Shown here in pieces: positions 35,064 through 47,821 of a stretch of DNA of 64,000 bases. The DNA comes from Dipteronia dyeriana. Its lineage: Eukaryota > Streptophyta > Magnoliopsida > Sapindales > Sapindaceae. The position numbers and the translations under genes were made by a program. The stretch is taken from positions 7,783,001 to 7,847,000 of the forward strand of contig CM065299.1 in the NCBI GenBank assembly GCA_032871835.1, in the 5' to 3' direction. The notes under the pieces were generated by a model that saw nothing but the letters and a program-made list of their open reading frames with translations, did not search any database and was not told the DNA's origin. Every line of letters starts with the position of its first letter. The stretch's first letter is position 1.

Positions 35064-35497
35064 TAATGACCATCCTTCTCCTAAAATGAAGGAATTCGTA
35101 TTGTCCCATTCTATTACCTTTTTCGTCTAAAAAGAGGTTTGACAGGCAATTCTTACGGTCAAATGATTGTTTTATCTTTCAATTAATCATAAAATGATTA
35201 TTTAACTTTCAAGATATTTATTAAAATATATATAATTAAAAAATAGAAAACAAAATAAAATTAAAAAAGATGGATCTCAACCATCCATCTCAAATATGGA
35301 TGCCAGATATATCTCTTTTATTTTTTATTTAATTAAAAACAGAAATTTAAGATAAAAAAAAATTAAACAAATCTGAATCTTGGATCTCCATTAAATCTTT
35401 TTATAAAAAAACAAAATAATAATAAAAAAAAACATGTGGAATTGTACCATCTCTTTATAAAAAACAAAAAAATAAATTGTGTATTGGAGATCCATCT

Positions 35498-35537
<40 letters not shown>

Positions 35538-36132
35538 GTGGAATCTGGAAACCTTGAAAACAAAAATCAAACAACATGCTAAAATCACCAAACCGACCCA
35601 AGCACCAAATAACCATCATCGACCACCAAGATGAGTGGATTTGAGGGTATCACTAGGATTGAATTAATAGTGATGAGCGATAATTGACCATAACCTGAGG
35701 TTGTTGAGAATGAGAGTCTATGTATCACTTAAGGGTGTAACATATTTTTCATAAAATGGATTTCTATGATTTAAATATCTAGCAAGGATAGTCCTGTGGG
35801 TTTTTACCGGTTGAAGATTTTTCATGTAAAAATCGAGTATTCTTTAATTTTACTATCTTCATGTTTGATTTTATATTAACACTGACTAATTAAAAAATTG
35901 GTAATTAATTGGTAAATAACCTATTTAATCAACCCCTTTAAATTAATACTAATTGTATTCACATTATATATATTTTCGTATTCTTTTATGTATATAATTA
36001 AAGTTGCCTGTTGCTTTTTTACTCAAATGACTAAAGTGATGTATTTTGAAAAATAAAAATAAATGACTAAAATTGCTAATAAGGACTAAAATATCTCTAA
36101 CGTTCGATAGTGGTAGATGAAATTTTCTTTTA
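35064..36132. other. AT-rich intergenic DNA, no gene
   Basis: A (TA)n tract lies at 35500-35533. GATGGATCTCAACCATCCATC near 35270 and GGAGATCCATCTC near 35487 resemble repeats around 6500-6640 and 41510, probably fragments of a shared MITE. No gene. Confidence 0.45.
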
Positions 36133-36137
36133 GGCTA

Positions 36138-36986
36138 TGTTATATGTATTTTTCGTCAGCATGACACTTCATCAAAAGTTAACCAATCAACGAGAGGGAT
36201 ATTGACCGATGACATGTCATCGAGAAAATTGTTATGAAAGTTAGAAGCGTATACGCAAAGTAAAGTTGTCCAGTAAAAGAAGCCTTAATGAACGAAGATC
36301 TTGCTAGCCAAAAATCTCTACTCAGCGAGATATACTCGATCAAAACAGGAAATATGACTTTATCGGGACACATTGTATCAGTCGAAGATTCACTCAGATA
36401 CTGAATCTTGGAATCATACTCCAATAAGAAAATATCTCTATATCCTTTCCAGTATCAGAAAATTATATTCAGGAAAGAACTTAGACCTTCTAGAAGGATA
36501 AACAACAAACGAGAAATAAGTCCGAAACTGACTACATTACTTGAATTCTACAAAGATTCTAATTAATGAATCCTCCTCTTGTACGACAAGAACTAGGGCA
36601 ACCCTAGATCAAACCATATAAATACAACCATGTGTTCATTTTAACAGAGGAGGATCATAATCAACTTGAGTACTCATCTGAGAGAAAAGCGAGTACTGAG
36701 TGTTGTAATTATTCTATTCATAGTGGATCTCTTCTCGTCGTCATCGGCATTGTGGATGTTTCCCCGTCTTGGGGTTTTACCACGTAAAACATGTGTTGTT
36801 ATGTTTGATTTATTCTTTATTTCCTACTCTTCATCATCATCATTCTTAAATACAAACAAATCGTAACGCATCCACGTAGAGAAAGAGGTTTTGATTATTC
36901 AACCCATGACTAGTTAAAGCTTCAATCTGCTTACGTGTTAATGTTTGACTGTTGATTTTTCAACGATCCAAAAATCACCGTCAACA
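36138..36986 (+). mobile_element. Solo LTR with perfect 5-bp target duplication
   Basis: TGTTATATG at 36138 and CGTCAACA ending 36986 give the TG...CA ends with inverted TGTT/AACA. GGCTA flanks both sides (36133-36137 and 36987-36991). Inside, ACCATATAAATACAACC near 36613 fits a TATA box and CGTCTTGGGGTTTTACC near 36766 resembles the U5 part of LTR retrotransposons. No internal region or second LTR adjoins it, so it is a solo LTR left by LTR-LTR recombination. The 849-base length fits either gypsy or copia; I cannot tell which. Confidence 0.8.
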
Positions 36987-36991
36987 GGCTA

Positions 36992-37289
36992 CGGTTGGCA
37001 GCAGGATTGGACATGATTGAAAATATTGGACAACCAATCCGATGGAGCAATGGGTCTATTTAATCCCGCCATAAAGACTGTTTCTTTTATTTTATTTTTA
37101 TGAATAATGCTTGGATACTGAATACTAATATCACCAATAAGAGTTTAAAGTGTGGTCAAATTTGTGAGATAAATATAAAAAGTAAAAGAAAAAAAAATCA
37201 CGTGCTACACTCCCACTGGTGGGGTTAGTATTTTGGAGTTAGTGCCCAAACATTATTATTTTTTTGTAATTTGGGAAATTATCATTGAG
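36992..37289. other. Intergenic DNA, no gene
   Basis: Nothing recognisable besides AT-rich sequence. Confidence 0.4.
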
Positions 37290-38830
37290 TCCCCATATAT
37301 TTTTGAATCATCTCTTTTTTTATTCATTTATTCATTTTTCACCTGACTGGTCCCTATGTTTTCAAATCCACTCAATGTGGTTCCTCTGACCAGAATTTGA
37401 TGGTCAACTGTCACAAAAAAATGTTAAATGATATTTTTACCCTTGACTTTAAAATAAAAATAAAATAAAAGTAAAACCTTTTATTTTCTTAATTTTATTT
37501 ATAATTTTATTTTATTATTATTTTTTTTAAAAGGAAAAGAAATATAAAAAATATGTTTGTATATTCATACCCAAACCCAAATTCGAACTCATCTACCACC
37601 TAAATTCAAAATCAACCACCACACCAAATCTATACTCAGAACCCGATCACTATCTTTAATTCGAACCCAACCACCAAACCCATACTTGAAATCAACCACT
37701 ATACCTAACCCAAGCCTAAATTCGAAATCAATCACAGCCATAACCACCACCATACAACAACCTGGAACCTAAATCGAAGCAACTCAAAAATGTAACCTAG
37801 AAATTTATCAAAAAAAATTTCTAAAAATTTACCATGAATTTACCAGAAATGAACCCTAAATCGAAGCAACCCAGAAATTTATCAGAAATTTATCAAAGTA
37901 TCACAGCCAACAACTCAAACCACCATCATCAACATCCACCAAACCACTAAACCAATCTATAGCCATCATTAACCTAAAAAACCAAAAAACCCTTCAAACC
38001 ACCACAACCACCACCACCACCACCACCATCGAAACCAAACCCTCCACCTCCCAACACCAAGACCAAACCTAAAAAACTCAACATAACCCCTAAACTCATT
38101 AAGAAAAACCCACATACCAGGTCGCCACCGCCACCATCACCATCGCCATCGCCATTCCTAAATCCAACCACCGTAGCCGGCCAAACAATACCTAACCCAA
38201 ACACAACACCCAATGTTCCAAAACTCAGCTCGTTTTGATTAGAATCCAGTTCTAGTTTAAACCAAATCTAGGTTCTTTTTGGTTTGAACCAGATCTTGAT
38301 TCGTTTTACGGTGGTCGGCAAGAGATGGATTCGAGTCATGGAGGTCAGAGAGACCGAGAAAGGAGAGAGAGATCGAGAAAAGAGAGAGAGATCGAAAAAT
38401 AGAGATGAATTTTGGATTTAGAGAGATCTAGAAAGAGAGAGAGCAAGAGAAAAAGAGAGATGATTGATTGGGTTTAAGGTTTTGTGGTGATTGGTTATGT
38501 TTTTTATCGGAGATCATCAATGAAGAACTGATTTCCAGCCACCACCACTTTAAGAACTGATTTTTGCCAGGATTGGTATTAGGTTTTTAGAGATATATAT
38601 ATATATATATATTAATTTTGTAATTATTCTTTTGTTTATACTTTTTTAATTTATATTTAAATATTAATTTAATTTTTATTATATATATTTCTATTTTTTT
38701 TATATTGACATGTGGTATATTATTATGTAAAGACAACTCTTAGAATCATTTAATTTGACTAACGGTTGACTTACAGAATGACAAAATTAAGAGGTTTTTA
38801 AAAACATAGGGGCTCTTAAAAAAATTAAAA
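37290..38830. mobile_element. Possible Mutator-like element with degenerate inverted ends
   Basis: TGGTCCCTATGTTTTCAAA near 37350 pairs loosely with the inverse of TTTTTAAAAACATAGGGGCTC near 38795, and GGTCAACTG near 37402 with CGGTTGACTTAC near 38763. Interior DNA is C/A-rich (ACCACCACC runs near 38000) then switches to GAGAGAGATCGAGAAA-type repeats (38345-38460), a pattern seen inverted near 3240-3450. No intact gene; frames are low-complexity. Borders are approximate. Confidence 0.4.
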
Positions 38831-39310
38831 AAATAAAATAAAAAACAAACCCGTCTCCATCTTCAGACGTAATAAAAAACCTATGTCGATCTGGATGACC
38901 ATCACCACCCGGCTCTACAGCCAAACCCAATTCCACCATAAACAAAACCCAAACTCTCTCTCTCTCTCTCTATCTATCTATCTTCACGATCTACCACCTG
39001 GGACCTCAAGAATAAACGGTACTCACTGGAAAGTTGTTTTAGAAACAATTTTTGTTTTGTTTTATTTTGGATTTGAATGATACGGATTGTTGTTTGTTGA
39101 TTTTCAACCACCCATGCATTCTCTCTCTCTCTCTCTCTCTCTCTCCATTGATGATGAATCTAGATGAACAAGTTAATTTTTGTTTGTTTGTTGTTTGGTT
39201 TGATGTTGATTGGGTTTGATGTTGATGAATCTGGATGATGATGATGGTTTGGTTGGGTTTTATTTGGTGTTGTCTTCAATTGAATCTGATATGTGTTTTT
39301 GATTTTTCAA
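38831..39310. other. Intergenic DNA with a (CT)n microsatellite
   Basis: (CT)n tracts lie at 38956-38972 and 39120-39146, followed by TTGATGTTGATGAATC-type repeats. A 65-codon frame at 38883 is repeat-derived. No gene. Confidence 0.5.
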
Positions 39311-41335
39311 TTATTGATAAATAGGTGTGGGACGTTAAGCTTAGGAGGCCGTTGTTTGATTGGGAGATTGAGCAATGAAATTGCTTTATGTTGATGCTAG
39401 AAACCTTTACTGTTAGGCCGAATATCGATGATGTGGTGGCATGGTCTTTTTGTTCGAAGGGCCTTTTCACTGTAAGCTCTTTCAGAAGATGTTAGGAGGA
39501 TAAACTGCCTTTATTTTGTAAGGTTTTTGCCCTCCAAAGGTGGAGATATTCATTTGGCAATTGTTGAAAGGAAGAATTTTGGTGAAAGATGTCCTGAGTA
39601 GGTTCGGTTTTGGTCAACAAATGAGTTTGGATTGCCCTCTTTGTGGTATATCAATCACTTGTTTCTTATCTATAATTGGTCTAGTAGAATATGGAGTCAT
39701 TGCATGGGATGGAGGGGTATTGAGACTTGCTCTAATTCTTCTTTGGGTGAGTGGTTCAATGGTTGGGATGGATTATTCGCGTTCGAGAAAGAGAGTTTGG
39801 AACATTTTGTTTGTCGTTGTTTTGTGGACAATAAGGGTAACTCGTAATGAGGTGGTTTTCCATGGTTTGCTGGCTTCATTTTGTTCTGCTTTGGGCATGA
39901 TTAAGTTTCGCGTTGCTTTATGGTTCAAGCATTATGATGTGGACTCAGATATTGATTTAACTTTGCTTATGTTGGATTTCAAAGATAGGTGTGTGGATAT
40001 TAAGTGTGCAAAGTTGACTAGGCGCAGTGGGTGAAAACCCCTTTCCGATATGGATCTGAGTGTTTTCCTAGACGGCTCTACGAGGGGCAATCTGGGTGAA
40101 GTTGGTATTGGTGGCGTTCTTAGAGATTCCAGTGGCAAAATATTATGTTTGTTTTCGTTTTACATTGGAATTATGGATCCTATCTCGATGGATGTCTTTG
40201 TTATTCATAGAGCTTGCCAGATTGTGGCATCAAATCATCCTATTCTTCATTGCAAAATTACCATTTTTAGTGATTAAAGTTCTATTGTATCTTGGATTAA
40301 CGGTGATGATTTTGGTAATTTCATGCTAGTGGGTTTGATCCACGATATTCGTCAGTTTAAGGTCTCTTTGGCAAACATTGATTTCAAGTGCACACCAAAG
40401 GAGACCAATTCTTTGGCTGACAGTCTTGCTAAAAAGGGGGCTGGTGGCTTTAGCGATAAGTTGGAATGGGGTAGTGGTTGATTTCTTTGTTGTAGCTGTT
40501 GTGTTTTCAGGGGTGTTCTGTTTATCCTCTTATGTTGTGGAGCTATTTTTTAGCTTGCCGTTTGCTTTTTCTACTTTGTCTTTCGGCTTGGCTTCTTTGG
40601 TGGTATTTTGTTGTTTTTGTTTTCGGTTTGGGGTCTTCATATGCCCCTGTCATGTTTAGGGATGGCAGCGGGTCGGGTTTGGGTGGGTTTTGTAAAATCC
40701 AAACCCTCACCCGTAAAAATTTTACTCACCCACGCCCGCCCTCGAACCCGTGTAGGTAAACGGGTTCGCGGGCGGGTTTTAACCCGCGGGTTATGGTTGC
40801 ACCCATACCCTCACCCGTGAACCCGCGAAACAATGTGGGTTCACTGGTGGATGCTTCACCCGCGGGATACCCACAAACCCGCAACCCACGAACCCGCGAA
40901 CCCATAATTTTTCATTTATAAATTTCCACATGTAATCACCTATTTGATACTTAATTGAATTAAATTTCAATTTCTAATTCCCTACTTGATACATTACAAA
41001 ATAATAATAACCATAAAAATAAAACGATAAAAAATAATTCAAATGTCTATATATATTTATTTATAAGTATTTTATTTATACGGGTTCACGGATCCAACCC
41101 GCGGGTTTATTTTTCCAACCCGCACCCGCCCGTCAATCCATCGAGTTTTTCATTAAACGGGTTCATGGGTTCGCGGGTTGTAAATTCACCATCTACACCC
41201 GACCCTACAGGGTCGGGTTCGGGCGGGTGCGGGTCAGGGTCAAATTGCCATCCCTAGTCATGTTTGCTTTCCCCTTCTTTCAGGGTTTTTTTGGTAATAA
41301 ATTATTGTTTCAAAAAAAATTTATTAATTTGATAT
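39311..41335 (+). pseudogene. LINE 3' half: zinc-binding and RNase H domains, interrupted by an hAT MITE
   Basis: Frames read FCSKGLFTV, then KVEIFIWQLLKGRILVKDVL and LDCPLC (zinc-binding domain of plant LINEs, 39530-39640). Next come a transmembrane-like frame of no meaning and an RNase H domain at 40050-40480: FLDGSTRGNLGEVGIGGVLRD, with the first catalytic Asp in LDGS, and later TPKETNSLADSLAKKG. A TAA at 40275-40277 and frame changes disable it. The 3' end, GGTAATAAATTATTG plus an A-run, is at about 41295-41320, beyond the MITE at 40657-41256. It is a different LINE lineage from the copies at 27 and 30 kb. Confidence 0.75.
40657..41256. mobile_element. hAT MITE with perfect 8-bp target duplication, inside the LINE tail
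   Basis: The ends TAGGGATGGCA (40657) and TGCCATCCCTA (ending 41256) are perfect inverted repeats. GTCATGTT is duplicated exactly at 40649-40656 and 41257-41264. Subterminal DNA is built from GGGTTCGCGGG/CCCGCGAACCC units, about 260 bases at the left and 180 at the right, around an AT-rich core. The 600-base element has no coding capacity. Removal restores a continuous LINE 3' region (CCCTGTCATGTTTGCTTTCC). Confidence 0.9.
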
Positions 41336-43262
41336 TGAATTTGCATAGAATCTGATGTTGATGGTGGTTTTGTTTTTCAAATTTTTTCATTTGGGTTTGG
41401 ATTGAATGGAATGAAATCTGATCCTAACGGTGATTTCGTATTGAATCTAATGGAATCCGTTTCTATTTTTTAAATATAATTTAATTTTTTTATTTTTTAT
41501 TAGGTAGAGATCCATATCATCCATTTGAATAAGATGAACGGTGAAGACCACATTTTAATTTAATTTCTTAAAAATAAAATTCCACTTTTTCCCTTACTTG
41601 TGTATGGTATGTGATGAGAAACCAAATGGAATCAGGTTCCGTCTCCATTTCGTCTCGTCTAAAAACAAATCAAGGGGAAAATACAAACTCGTTTATAGTT
41701 TAGGGGACTAGTGTCAATAACCCTTATTTTTATTTTTTTAGTTAGGACCCAGTAAATATAATTTCAAGTGGGAGATGATTCTCAATTGGGGTATCAATAT
41801 TGACACTCATAAAACTTATTAGTACATCCATATTTTATTAAAAAGTTTAATTGTAAAAATATCCCTATATAAATTTACCAATAAAGATAAATTGCTTTAA
41901 TTAAAAATAAATCAAAGAATATATAAACTCATTAATTATACATATATTTTTAAATATATTTTTTTTGTTAAAAAAAGCTTACTTTCTTAAAAGAAAATAC
42001 TTATGATAAACACAAATTTTTATGATAAGTTTAATTAAACTCTAATTTTATTTCAAGTATCAAACTTTCTCATTATTATATAATAATTTTATTGTTTTTA
42101 AAGATATTTTTTTTAAAAAATAACTGTATAAATATGATAATTTTATATTGAAAATATTTTGATCTTATATACGGTTCCATATATTCGCTTTTACATTCAA
42201 TATATTTTTAAAAATAAATTGGACTTCCCTTCAGTGAGAAGATCAGTGCCGCTGAGGAGACCGTCAACGTGGAGATAGAGAGAGAGATACAGGAGATAGA
42301 TGAGAGATGTGAAGAGTAAATTTTTTTTATTCATCTCTATCAAGATCCACTGATTTTATGCTTTTTGCTTTTTTAACTTCTGTTTGTTGTAAATAATTGA
42401 ATGAAGAACAAAAGAATTAGATGAGGAATAATTAATAGAAGAACAACTGAACAACTGTGTATATTAATTTTGAGAGCTTCACTCTGCTAACCTCTCAAAT
42501 GAAGTTCGAGATATATATACAGAATTTAATCTGATCATTAGCCACCCACTTGCATATTACATGATTGTTTGCATCACATCCAATTGCATCGATTGATTTA
42601 CGATTTATAAAGAGAGGAGGTATTGTGTCATACTGTATGACAAAAGCGGTATATAAATCCATATATATTACAATACTGTTCCTATTTTTGTTGAATTATT
42701 GATGACGAGAAACCGATGGAGATCCACTATTTTTGTTCTTTTTGCTTTTTGTTTAATTATTGATGATAATTATTGATAATGTTGTTTTTGGTTTTTTTAT
42801 TAAAATAATGTTGGTGATGATGACTGATGGTATCCGATGGTGTTTGAGGATTTTTGTAATTATTTAATTTTTAACAAGTTACCTATTTATCCCTATGTTT
42901 AAAGGATAATATCTTGAACATGGTGATTAAATGGTCATTTAATTAATCCAATTCAATCTTATCCCCTCCCTAAAAATAGTTCAATTCTATCCGTTTAATC
43001 TTCCATGAAACACGAGTAGATAAAACATCAAATCTATGTGGCCGGTATAATTCTCTCTTTTAGCAATCCTATCATTTACGAGAGATTTTAAAATCAATAC
43101 AAACAAACCACCTTGGTGTTAAAATAAAAGTTCTGTTTATACAAACAAACCACCTTGCCTCTAAATGATTTACGCTAATCTATTTCGAGAACCTCTTCTG
43201 AACGGCCGTTAGAGACACTATTTTTCTTCTAACACTTGCTCCTTTTACATGGCAGTCTATTG
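41336..43262. other. AT-rich intergenic DNA, no gene
   Basis: No credible frame. 42220-42320 (GAAGATCAGTGCCGCTGAGG, then GAGAGAGATACAGG) and 42480-42620 are less AT-rich but not coding. GTAGAGATCCATATCATCC near 41503 is a repeat fragment also seen near 35270. Confidence 0.45.
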
Positions 43263-43270
43263 ACTACAGT

Positions 43271-43633
43271 TAGGAACTGAGTTCGGACGGGTTCGATAAA
43301 ATCCAAACCTAAATCCACGATAATTTATATCATCCAAACCCGTTCATGAACCTATAAAAATAAACGGGTTTGGGTTCGGATTTCACCCGTGGATTCGGAG
43401 GAAACCTAAACCCATCCACGAACCCATGAAACAAGCGGGTCCACGGGTCAAATCCATGAACCCGTGAACCAGTGAACCCGTTAATTTTTTTTTAGAAAAA
43501 TATTTTTATATTATTTAAATATATGAAAATTGTAATTTTTAAAACTAAAAACGTTTAATATAGTGAAAATTTTAACTCATTTCAAGTTTATTTCTTAGTT
43601 CAAACGAGAGTCATAGGAGGTAAAAAAAAAAAA

Positions 43634-43671
<38 letters not shown>

Positions 43672-44006
43672 GAGAGTTGAGAATTACAACTTGAATGAGC
43701 GAAATGATTACATTTTATTCTCTATATAGTTAAAAGTGTTTTTTATTGGAGTTTAAATTTATTATATTTTAAATATAAATATTATATAATTTTTATTTAA
43801 ACGGGTTCGCGGGTTCGCAGGTCTCCATGAGTTTATTTTTTCAATCCAAATCCAAACCCACACCCAAACCTATTTGGTTTTAACTATACGGGTTCACGGG
43901 TTCACAGGTTCATGGGTTCGTTGATCGTAATTTCATCCCCTAAACCCGCTCCAAACGGACTGGGTTCGAACGGATCCCACAGATTTAGGTTTTATTGTCA
44001 TCCCTA
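43271..44006. mobile_element. hAT MITE with perfect 8-bp target duplication
   Basis: ACTACAGT is duplicated exactly at 43263-43270 and 44007-44014. The right end GTCATCCCTA matches the inverse of the family end TAGGGATG; the left end has decayed to TAGGAACTGAG. Both subterminal regions are GGGTTCGxGGGTT-type repeats related to the MITE at 40657. The AT-rich core holds a (CA)n(TA)n tract at 43632-43671. No coding capacity. Confidence 0.85.
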
Positions 44007-44089
44007 ACTACAGTAGTGTCGTAAGTCCAACCCTGTAGGGTCAGAGAGCCAACACCTTCTAGCTCTCCATGACAACCTTCTTGTACCGA

Positions 44090-45080
44090 GGATCTTAGAG
44101 CCCGTCATGTAAGCGTTTTTCAGTTGCTGTTTTTCGAAAATAAAAATGAAAATGAAAATAGTATTTTTGGTTTCATTTTCGATTTCTGAAAACGCGTCTG
44201 GTAGCAAATACTGAAAACTGTATTTTGAAAATGAAAACGGAAAAAATACGTCTGGTAGGTTAACCAAAAACTATCAAAAGTTGAAATATTATTACAACTA
44301 TAAACAAATTGATTAAATAATTAACCAATATAATTTTTGTATTGTAATTTTTAAATTAAACAAAAGTAACACATCAAAAATTAATTAAAAAAAAACATAT
44401 CAAAAAAATGAATTAATCAAAACTAAACTCTTAAATTATAAATAAATAATTATAATATATATACATAATTATAATATAATATATATATATATATATTATT
44501 TCATATATTAAAAATTATTATATTTTTATATATGAAATATTATATTTTTTATATTATATTTTTATATATAATAATACAAAATTTACGAGATTATCTCCTA
44601 TGTAAATATATAATATTTGATATTATATATATATATATTTAAATATATATATAGTATTAATAAACATATATATATATATATATATATATTATAATATATA
44701 TTACGAGATTATCTCTATGTAAATATATAATACATAAAATATATTATATATAATATTGTAATATATATATAAGAGGGGCTCTTTAGTAATTTAAAAATTT
44801 TGTTCCGTCTTGTCCTAATCATATCAAACGTATAACAGTACAATTAATAGTTTAAGATTTTTTTTTAATATAAAAAAAGTGAAAAACAAAATGAAAAACA
44901 AAAATGAAAAACAAGCATTTTGTGTTTTTCAAATCTTTCACTTTTAACACTGATTTTGTTTTTTGTTTTTTTTTTCGAAAATACAATGAAAAACGGTTAA
45001 CGAACGCATTTTCAAAATCGTTATTGAAAAATAAAAACGAAAACGGATCGAAAAACAGTTACAGGACGAGACCTTATATT
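44090..45080. mobile_element. Candidate TIR element rich in GAAAAACA/TGTTTTTC repeats
   Basis: GTCATGTAAGCGTTTTTCAG near 44094 pairs with the inverse of GAAAAACAGTTACAGGAC near 45051 (GTCCTGTAACTGTTTTTC). Both ends continue as alternating GAAAATGAAAA and TTTTTCATTTT motifs. The core (44270-44800) is AT-rich with several long (TA)n tracts. I found no matching target duplication. Frames at 44004-44267 and 44904-45140 are by-products of the repeats. Confidence 0.5.
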
Positions 45081-45133
45081 TCTTTTTTTTTTTTTAACCA
45101 CGGTTGCCTAGCTCCTAGGTCCTACTATTTAAC

Positions 45134-45141
45134 TATATAAA
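45134..45141 (+). promoter_or_regulatory. Probable TATA box of the ankyrin gene
   Basis: TATATAAA within CTATATAAACATGC lies about 140 bases before the ATG at 45276. Together with the AC- and CT-rich DNA at 45160-45230 this is a plausible core promoter and leader. Confidence 0.55.
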
Positions 45142-45275
45142 CATGCAGTCTCTAAGACTCACACCACCATATCACCGCTCCCTACAAACTTCCGCCTCCT
45201 TATCAATCTAAAACACCAGCTTCAATTCTTTTTTTCTTTGGTTGAATCAAGCCGTTTGTAGGCTTTTTTCAGAAA

Positions 45276-47821
45276 ATGATGGATGCCACGCATTTTGATG
45301 CTGCACGACGTGGCAACACCAATGACTTCCCCTTTTGTGAAATTAATAACCAAAACTCTTCAGATATTTTCGACAAAGTCAGTCCATTAGGGAATTCGTT
45401 ACTTCATGTGGCGGCCGGCTCCGGTAATTTAGAGATTACTGAACTTATGGCTCGACAATTACCCATTTTGATGACCAGGAAAAACTGTGAAGGCAACACT
45501 CCACTTCATTTTGCTGTCAAAAACGAGAAATTAAACACAACAAAAGTACTTGTGGAGTGTGCAGCACAGATAAGAACAAGTAATACCTTGATGAGGATGA
45601 AAAATGATGATGGAAACACAGCTTTGCATGTGGTTTTACTACAGTTAAAGGTGGCTAAAAAGAAAAGGATTGACAATTTAGTAGCCATGACTCGTTACCT
45701 GATCTCAGCAGACCCAGAGGTGTCCTATATTGTTGAGAACAATGCAAGTAAGTCTCCATTACATCTTGCAGTTGAATCAAACAACATAGACATCATTGAT
45801 TATCTTTTGAGTGCTCTACCTCAAGACGCTGGATTACTTGATAGACTCCAAAGAATGAAAAGAACGAATCTTGTGCATGTTGCCATTGAGAAAAAAACAA
45901 TTAGGTATGCATGTTCTCTTGTATTTCCTTTTCATTTGGAAATTTTCTTTTGGATAAATAATTTAATTTGATTATGTTGCTTTATTTTTCAGATTTTTTA
46001 AAAGTAATACGTAAGAAAAAAGTAGAGCTATTGCTTTTAAGAGATGATGAAGAGAATACTCTACTACACTGTGCAGCGTCTATAGGTTATCTTGAAGGAG
46101 TTAATTATCTCTTGGAAATCAACCATAATTGGGCTTTTGAGAGAAACAAAAAGGGTTTATATCCTCTGCATCTAGCATGTGAAAATGGTCACGCCAAAAT
46201 AATGAAAAAGTTACTAAAAAAGTGGCCTGATGCAACTGAATTTCTTTGTAATAGAGGCAGAAGCATTCTTCATGTTGCAGCCATGTGCGGAAAAGAAGAA
46301 ACAGTGAGTTGTATACTCAAAGAAAAAGTACTGGGTGAACTTGTTAATATGAAGGATAAGGATGGGAATACACCTTTGCATTTGGCAGCATTGAGTTGCA
46401 ACCCTTTGGTAGTGGCTACTCTGTTGTACCACAAACGATCAAAGTTTGACCTTGTAAACAATCACGGCTTGACAGCCTATGATTTTTTTCTAGAAGAATT
46501 TCAAAAGGTATGATCCATTCATTACTTATCTCAACACTAAACAATAAAAAATTACAACAAGGATTAATATTTGGCTAGACTTCTCTTCCTTGAGTTTTTC
46601 TCAGGTACAAGACCACGGAATTGATGTGAATGTTGGAAACTTGAGAGAGACTTATGATAATGATTCTTCAGAAATGGACTTTAAGAGATCTGATGAACCA
46701 AATCGATTTCAAAAGGTATGCAACGCCCCTCAAACTCAAATCAATTAGAGTTGTCATTGTAATTTTATAAGTACCAATGGGGTTTAAGTGGGAAGGATGG
46801 AAAATAGAAAACAAGCTGTCCTCTTTTGTTCAAGTTAGTTCTATTAGTTTTTAGCTCCTTTTATATTCATAAAATGAAATTAAATCCAATGCTATTATAT
46901 TGATTATGTACCCTTGTTTTACAACAAAGTATACAACTAATTTTATTTTACTTTCTCATTAAAATAATATAATTCTAATTTTATTTTATTTATATTGTAC
47001 AGATAGCGACTTCAGTACTCTTTTATAAGAAAAAGAAAAGTTTTTACCCTAAAAATGACGATAGTTCAATTACTAAAGTTGCACTTGCACATATCAAAAG
47101 CAAGAAAAGACTTTCAAAAGAAGATGTTAATAGCAGAATTAACATTCTTTTTGTGGTAGCGGCACTTATTGTTGGTTCAGCTTATGCCGGTAGTCTCCAA
47201 ATGCCTGTTGATGGTAAAAGTGGTGATGATGTTAGTGCAAGTAATGCTACCACAACAAAATGGTTTGTTCATAGCAACATCAATAACACGGTCTGGGAAT
47301 CGATACATGGTTTTCCGAGATTTTTATTAGTCAATTTCGTTTTTGACAACGTTGCAGCAATGGGTCTATCCATTACAGCAGCATTCACACTCTGTTCGGC
47401 ACTCTTGCTTGATGACACGCTCGCAACTGTATTGGTTAACATTGCATTCTCATGTTTGGTGTTTGCCCTGGCCTTTATGGCTAATGCATTCTTGAGTGCT
47501 ATTAGGATAGGAATGAAGACTTATGAGATATATTCCGATGACATTCAATTGGTGAGGGTTGTTCTTCAATTATCTCAATGGCTACTAGTTAGTATTCCAT
47601 TGATGATTTTGGCCTTTGGTGGGGAAGCTTTAACTCGACACATCCTCTCTATTTTCTTTAGTATTTATTTTCGACTACACAGATTATGGAGAATGGTTCA
47701 TTATCCTCTCCTAGACCGTCGTATTGCGAAATGTGGACGGCGTATTTTAGTAGGCTTCTTTATTCTATTTTTGTTTCTTTTTCTTGTACTTTTCATATGG
47801 AATGGACCGTTAGCGTTTTGA
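45276..47821 (+). CDS. Ankyrin-repeat membrane protein with degenerate PGG domain (ACD6-like)
   Basis: Four exons are supported: 45276-45904 or slightly longer, 45993-46507, 46605-46715 and 47003-47821, total about 690 residues. Exons 1-2 carry roughly nine ankyrin repeats, for example GNSLLHVAAGSGNLEITEL, GNTPLHFAVKNEKL, KSPLHLAVESNNIDII and GLYPLHLACENGHAKIM. Exon 3 is a hydrophilic linker. Exon 4 holds the PGG-domain region (INILFVVAALIVGSAYAGSL, without the PGG triplet) and four or five membrane segments. ACD6-type proteins act in salicylate-linked immunity at membranes; that role here is inference. The GT donor at 45905 leaves two bases of a codon while the acceptor at 45991-45992 needs one, so canonical splicing shifts frame into an early TAA. 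A weak donor at 45913 would restore it. Exons 2-4 join in phase 0 with good signals. The gene may be active, or newly broken at this junction. Confidence 0.85.
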
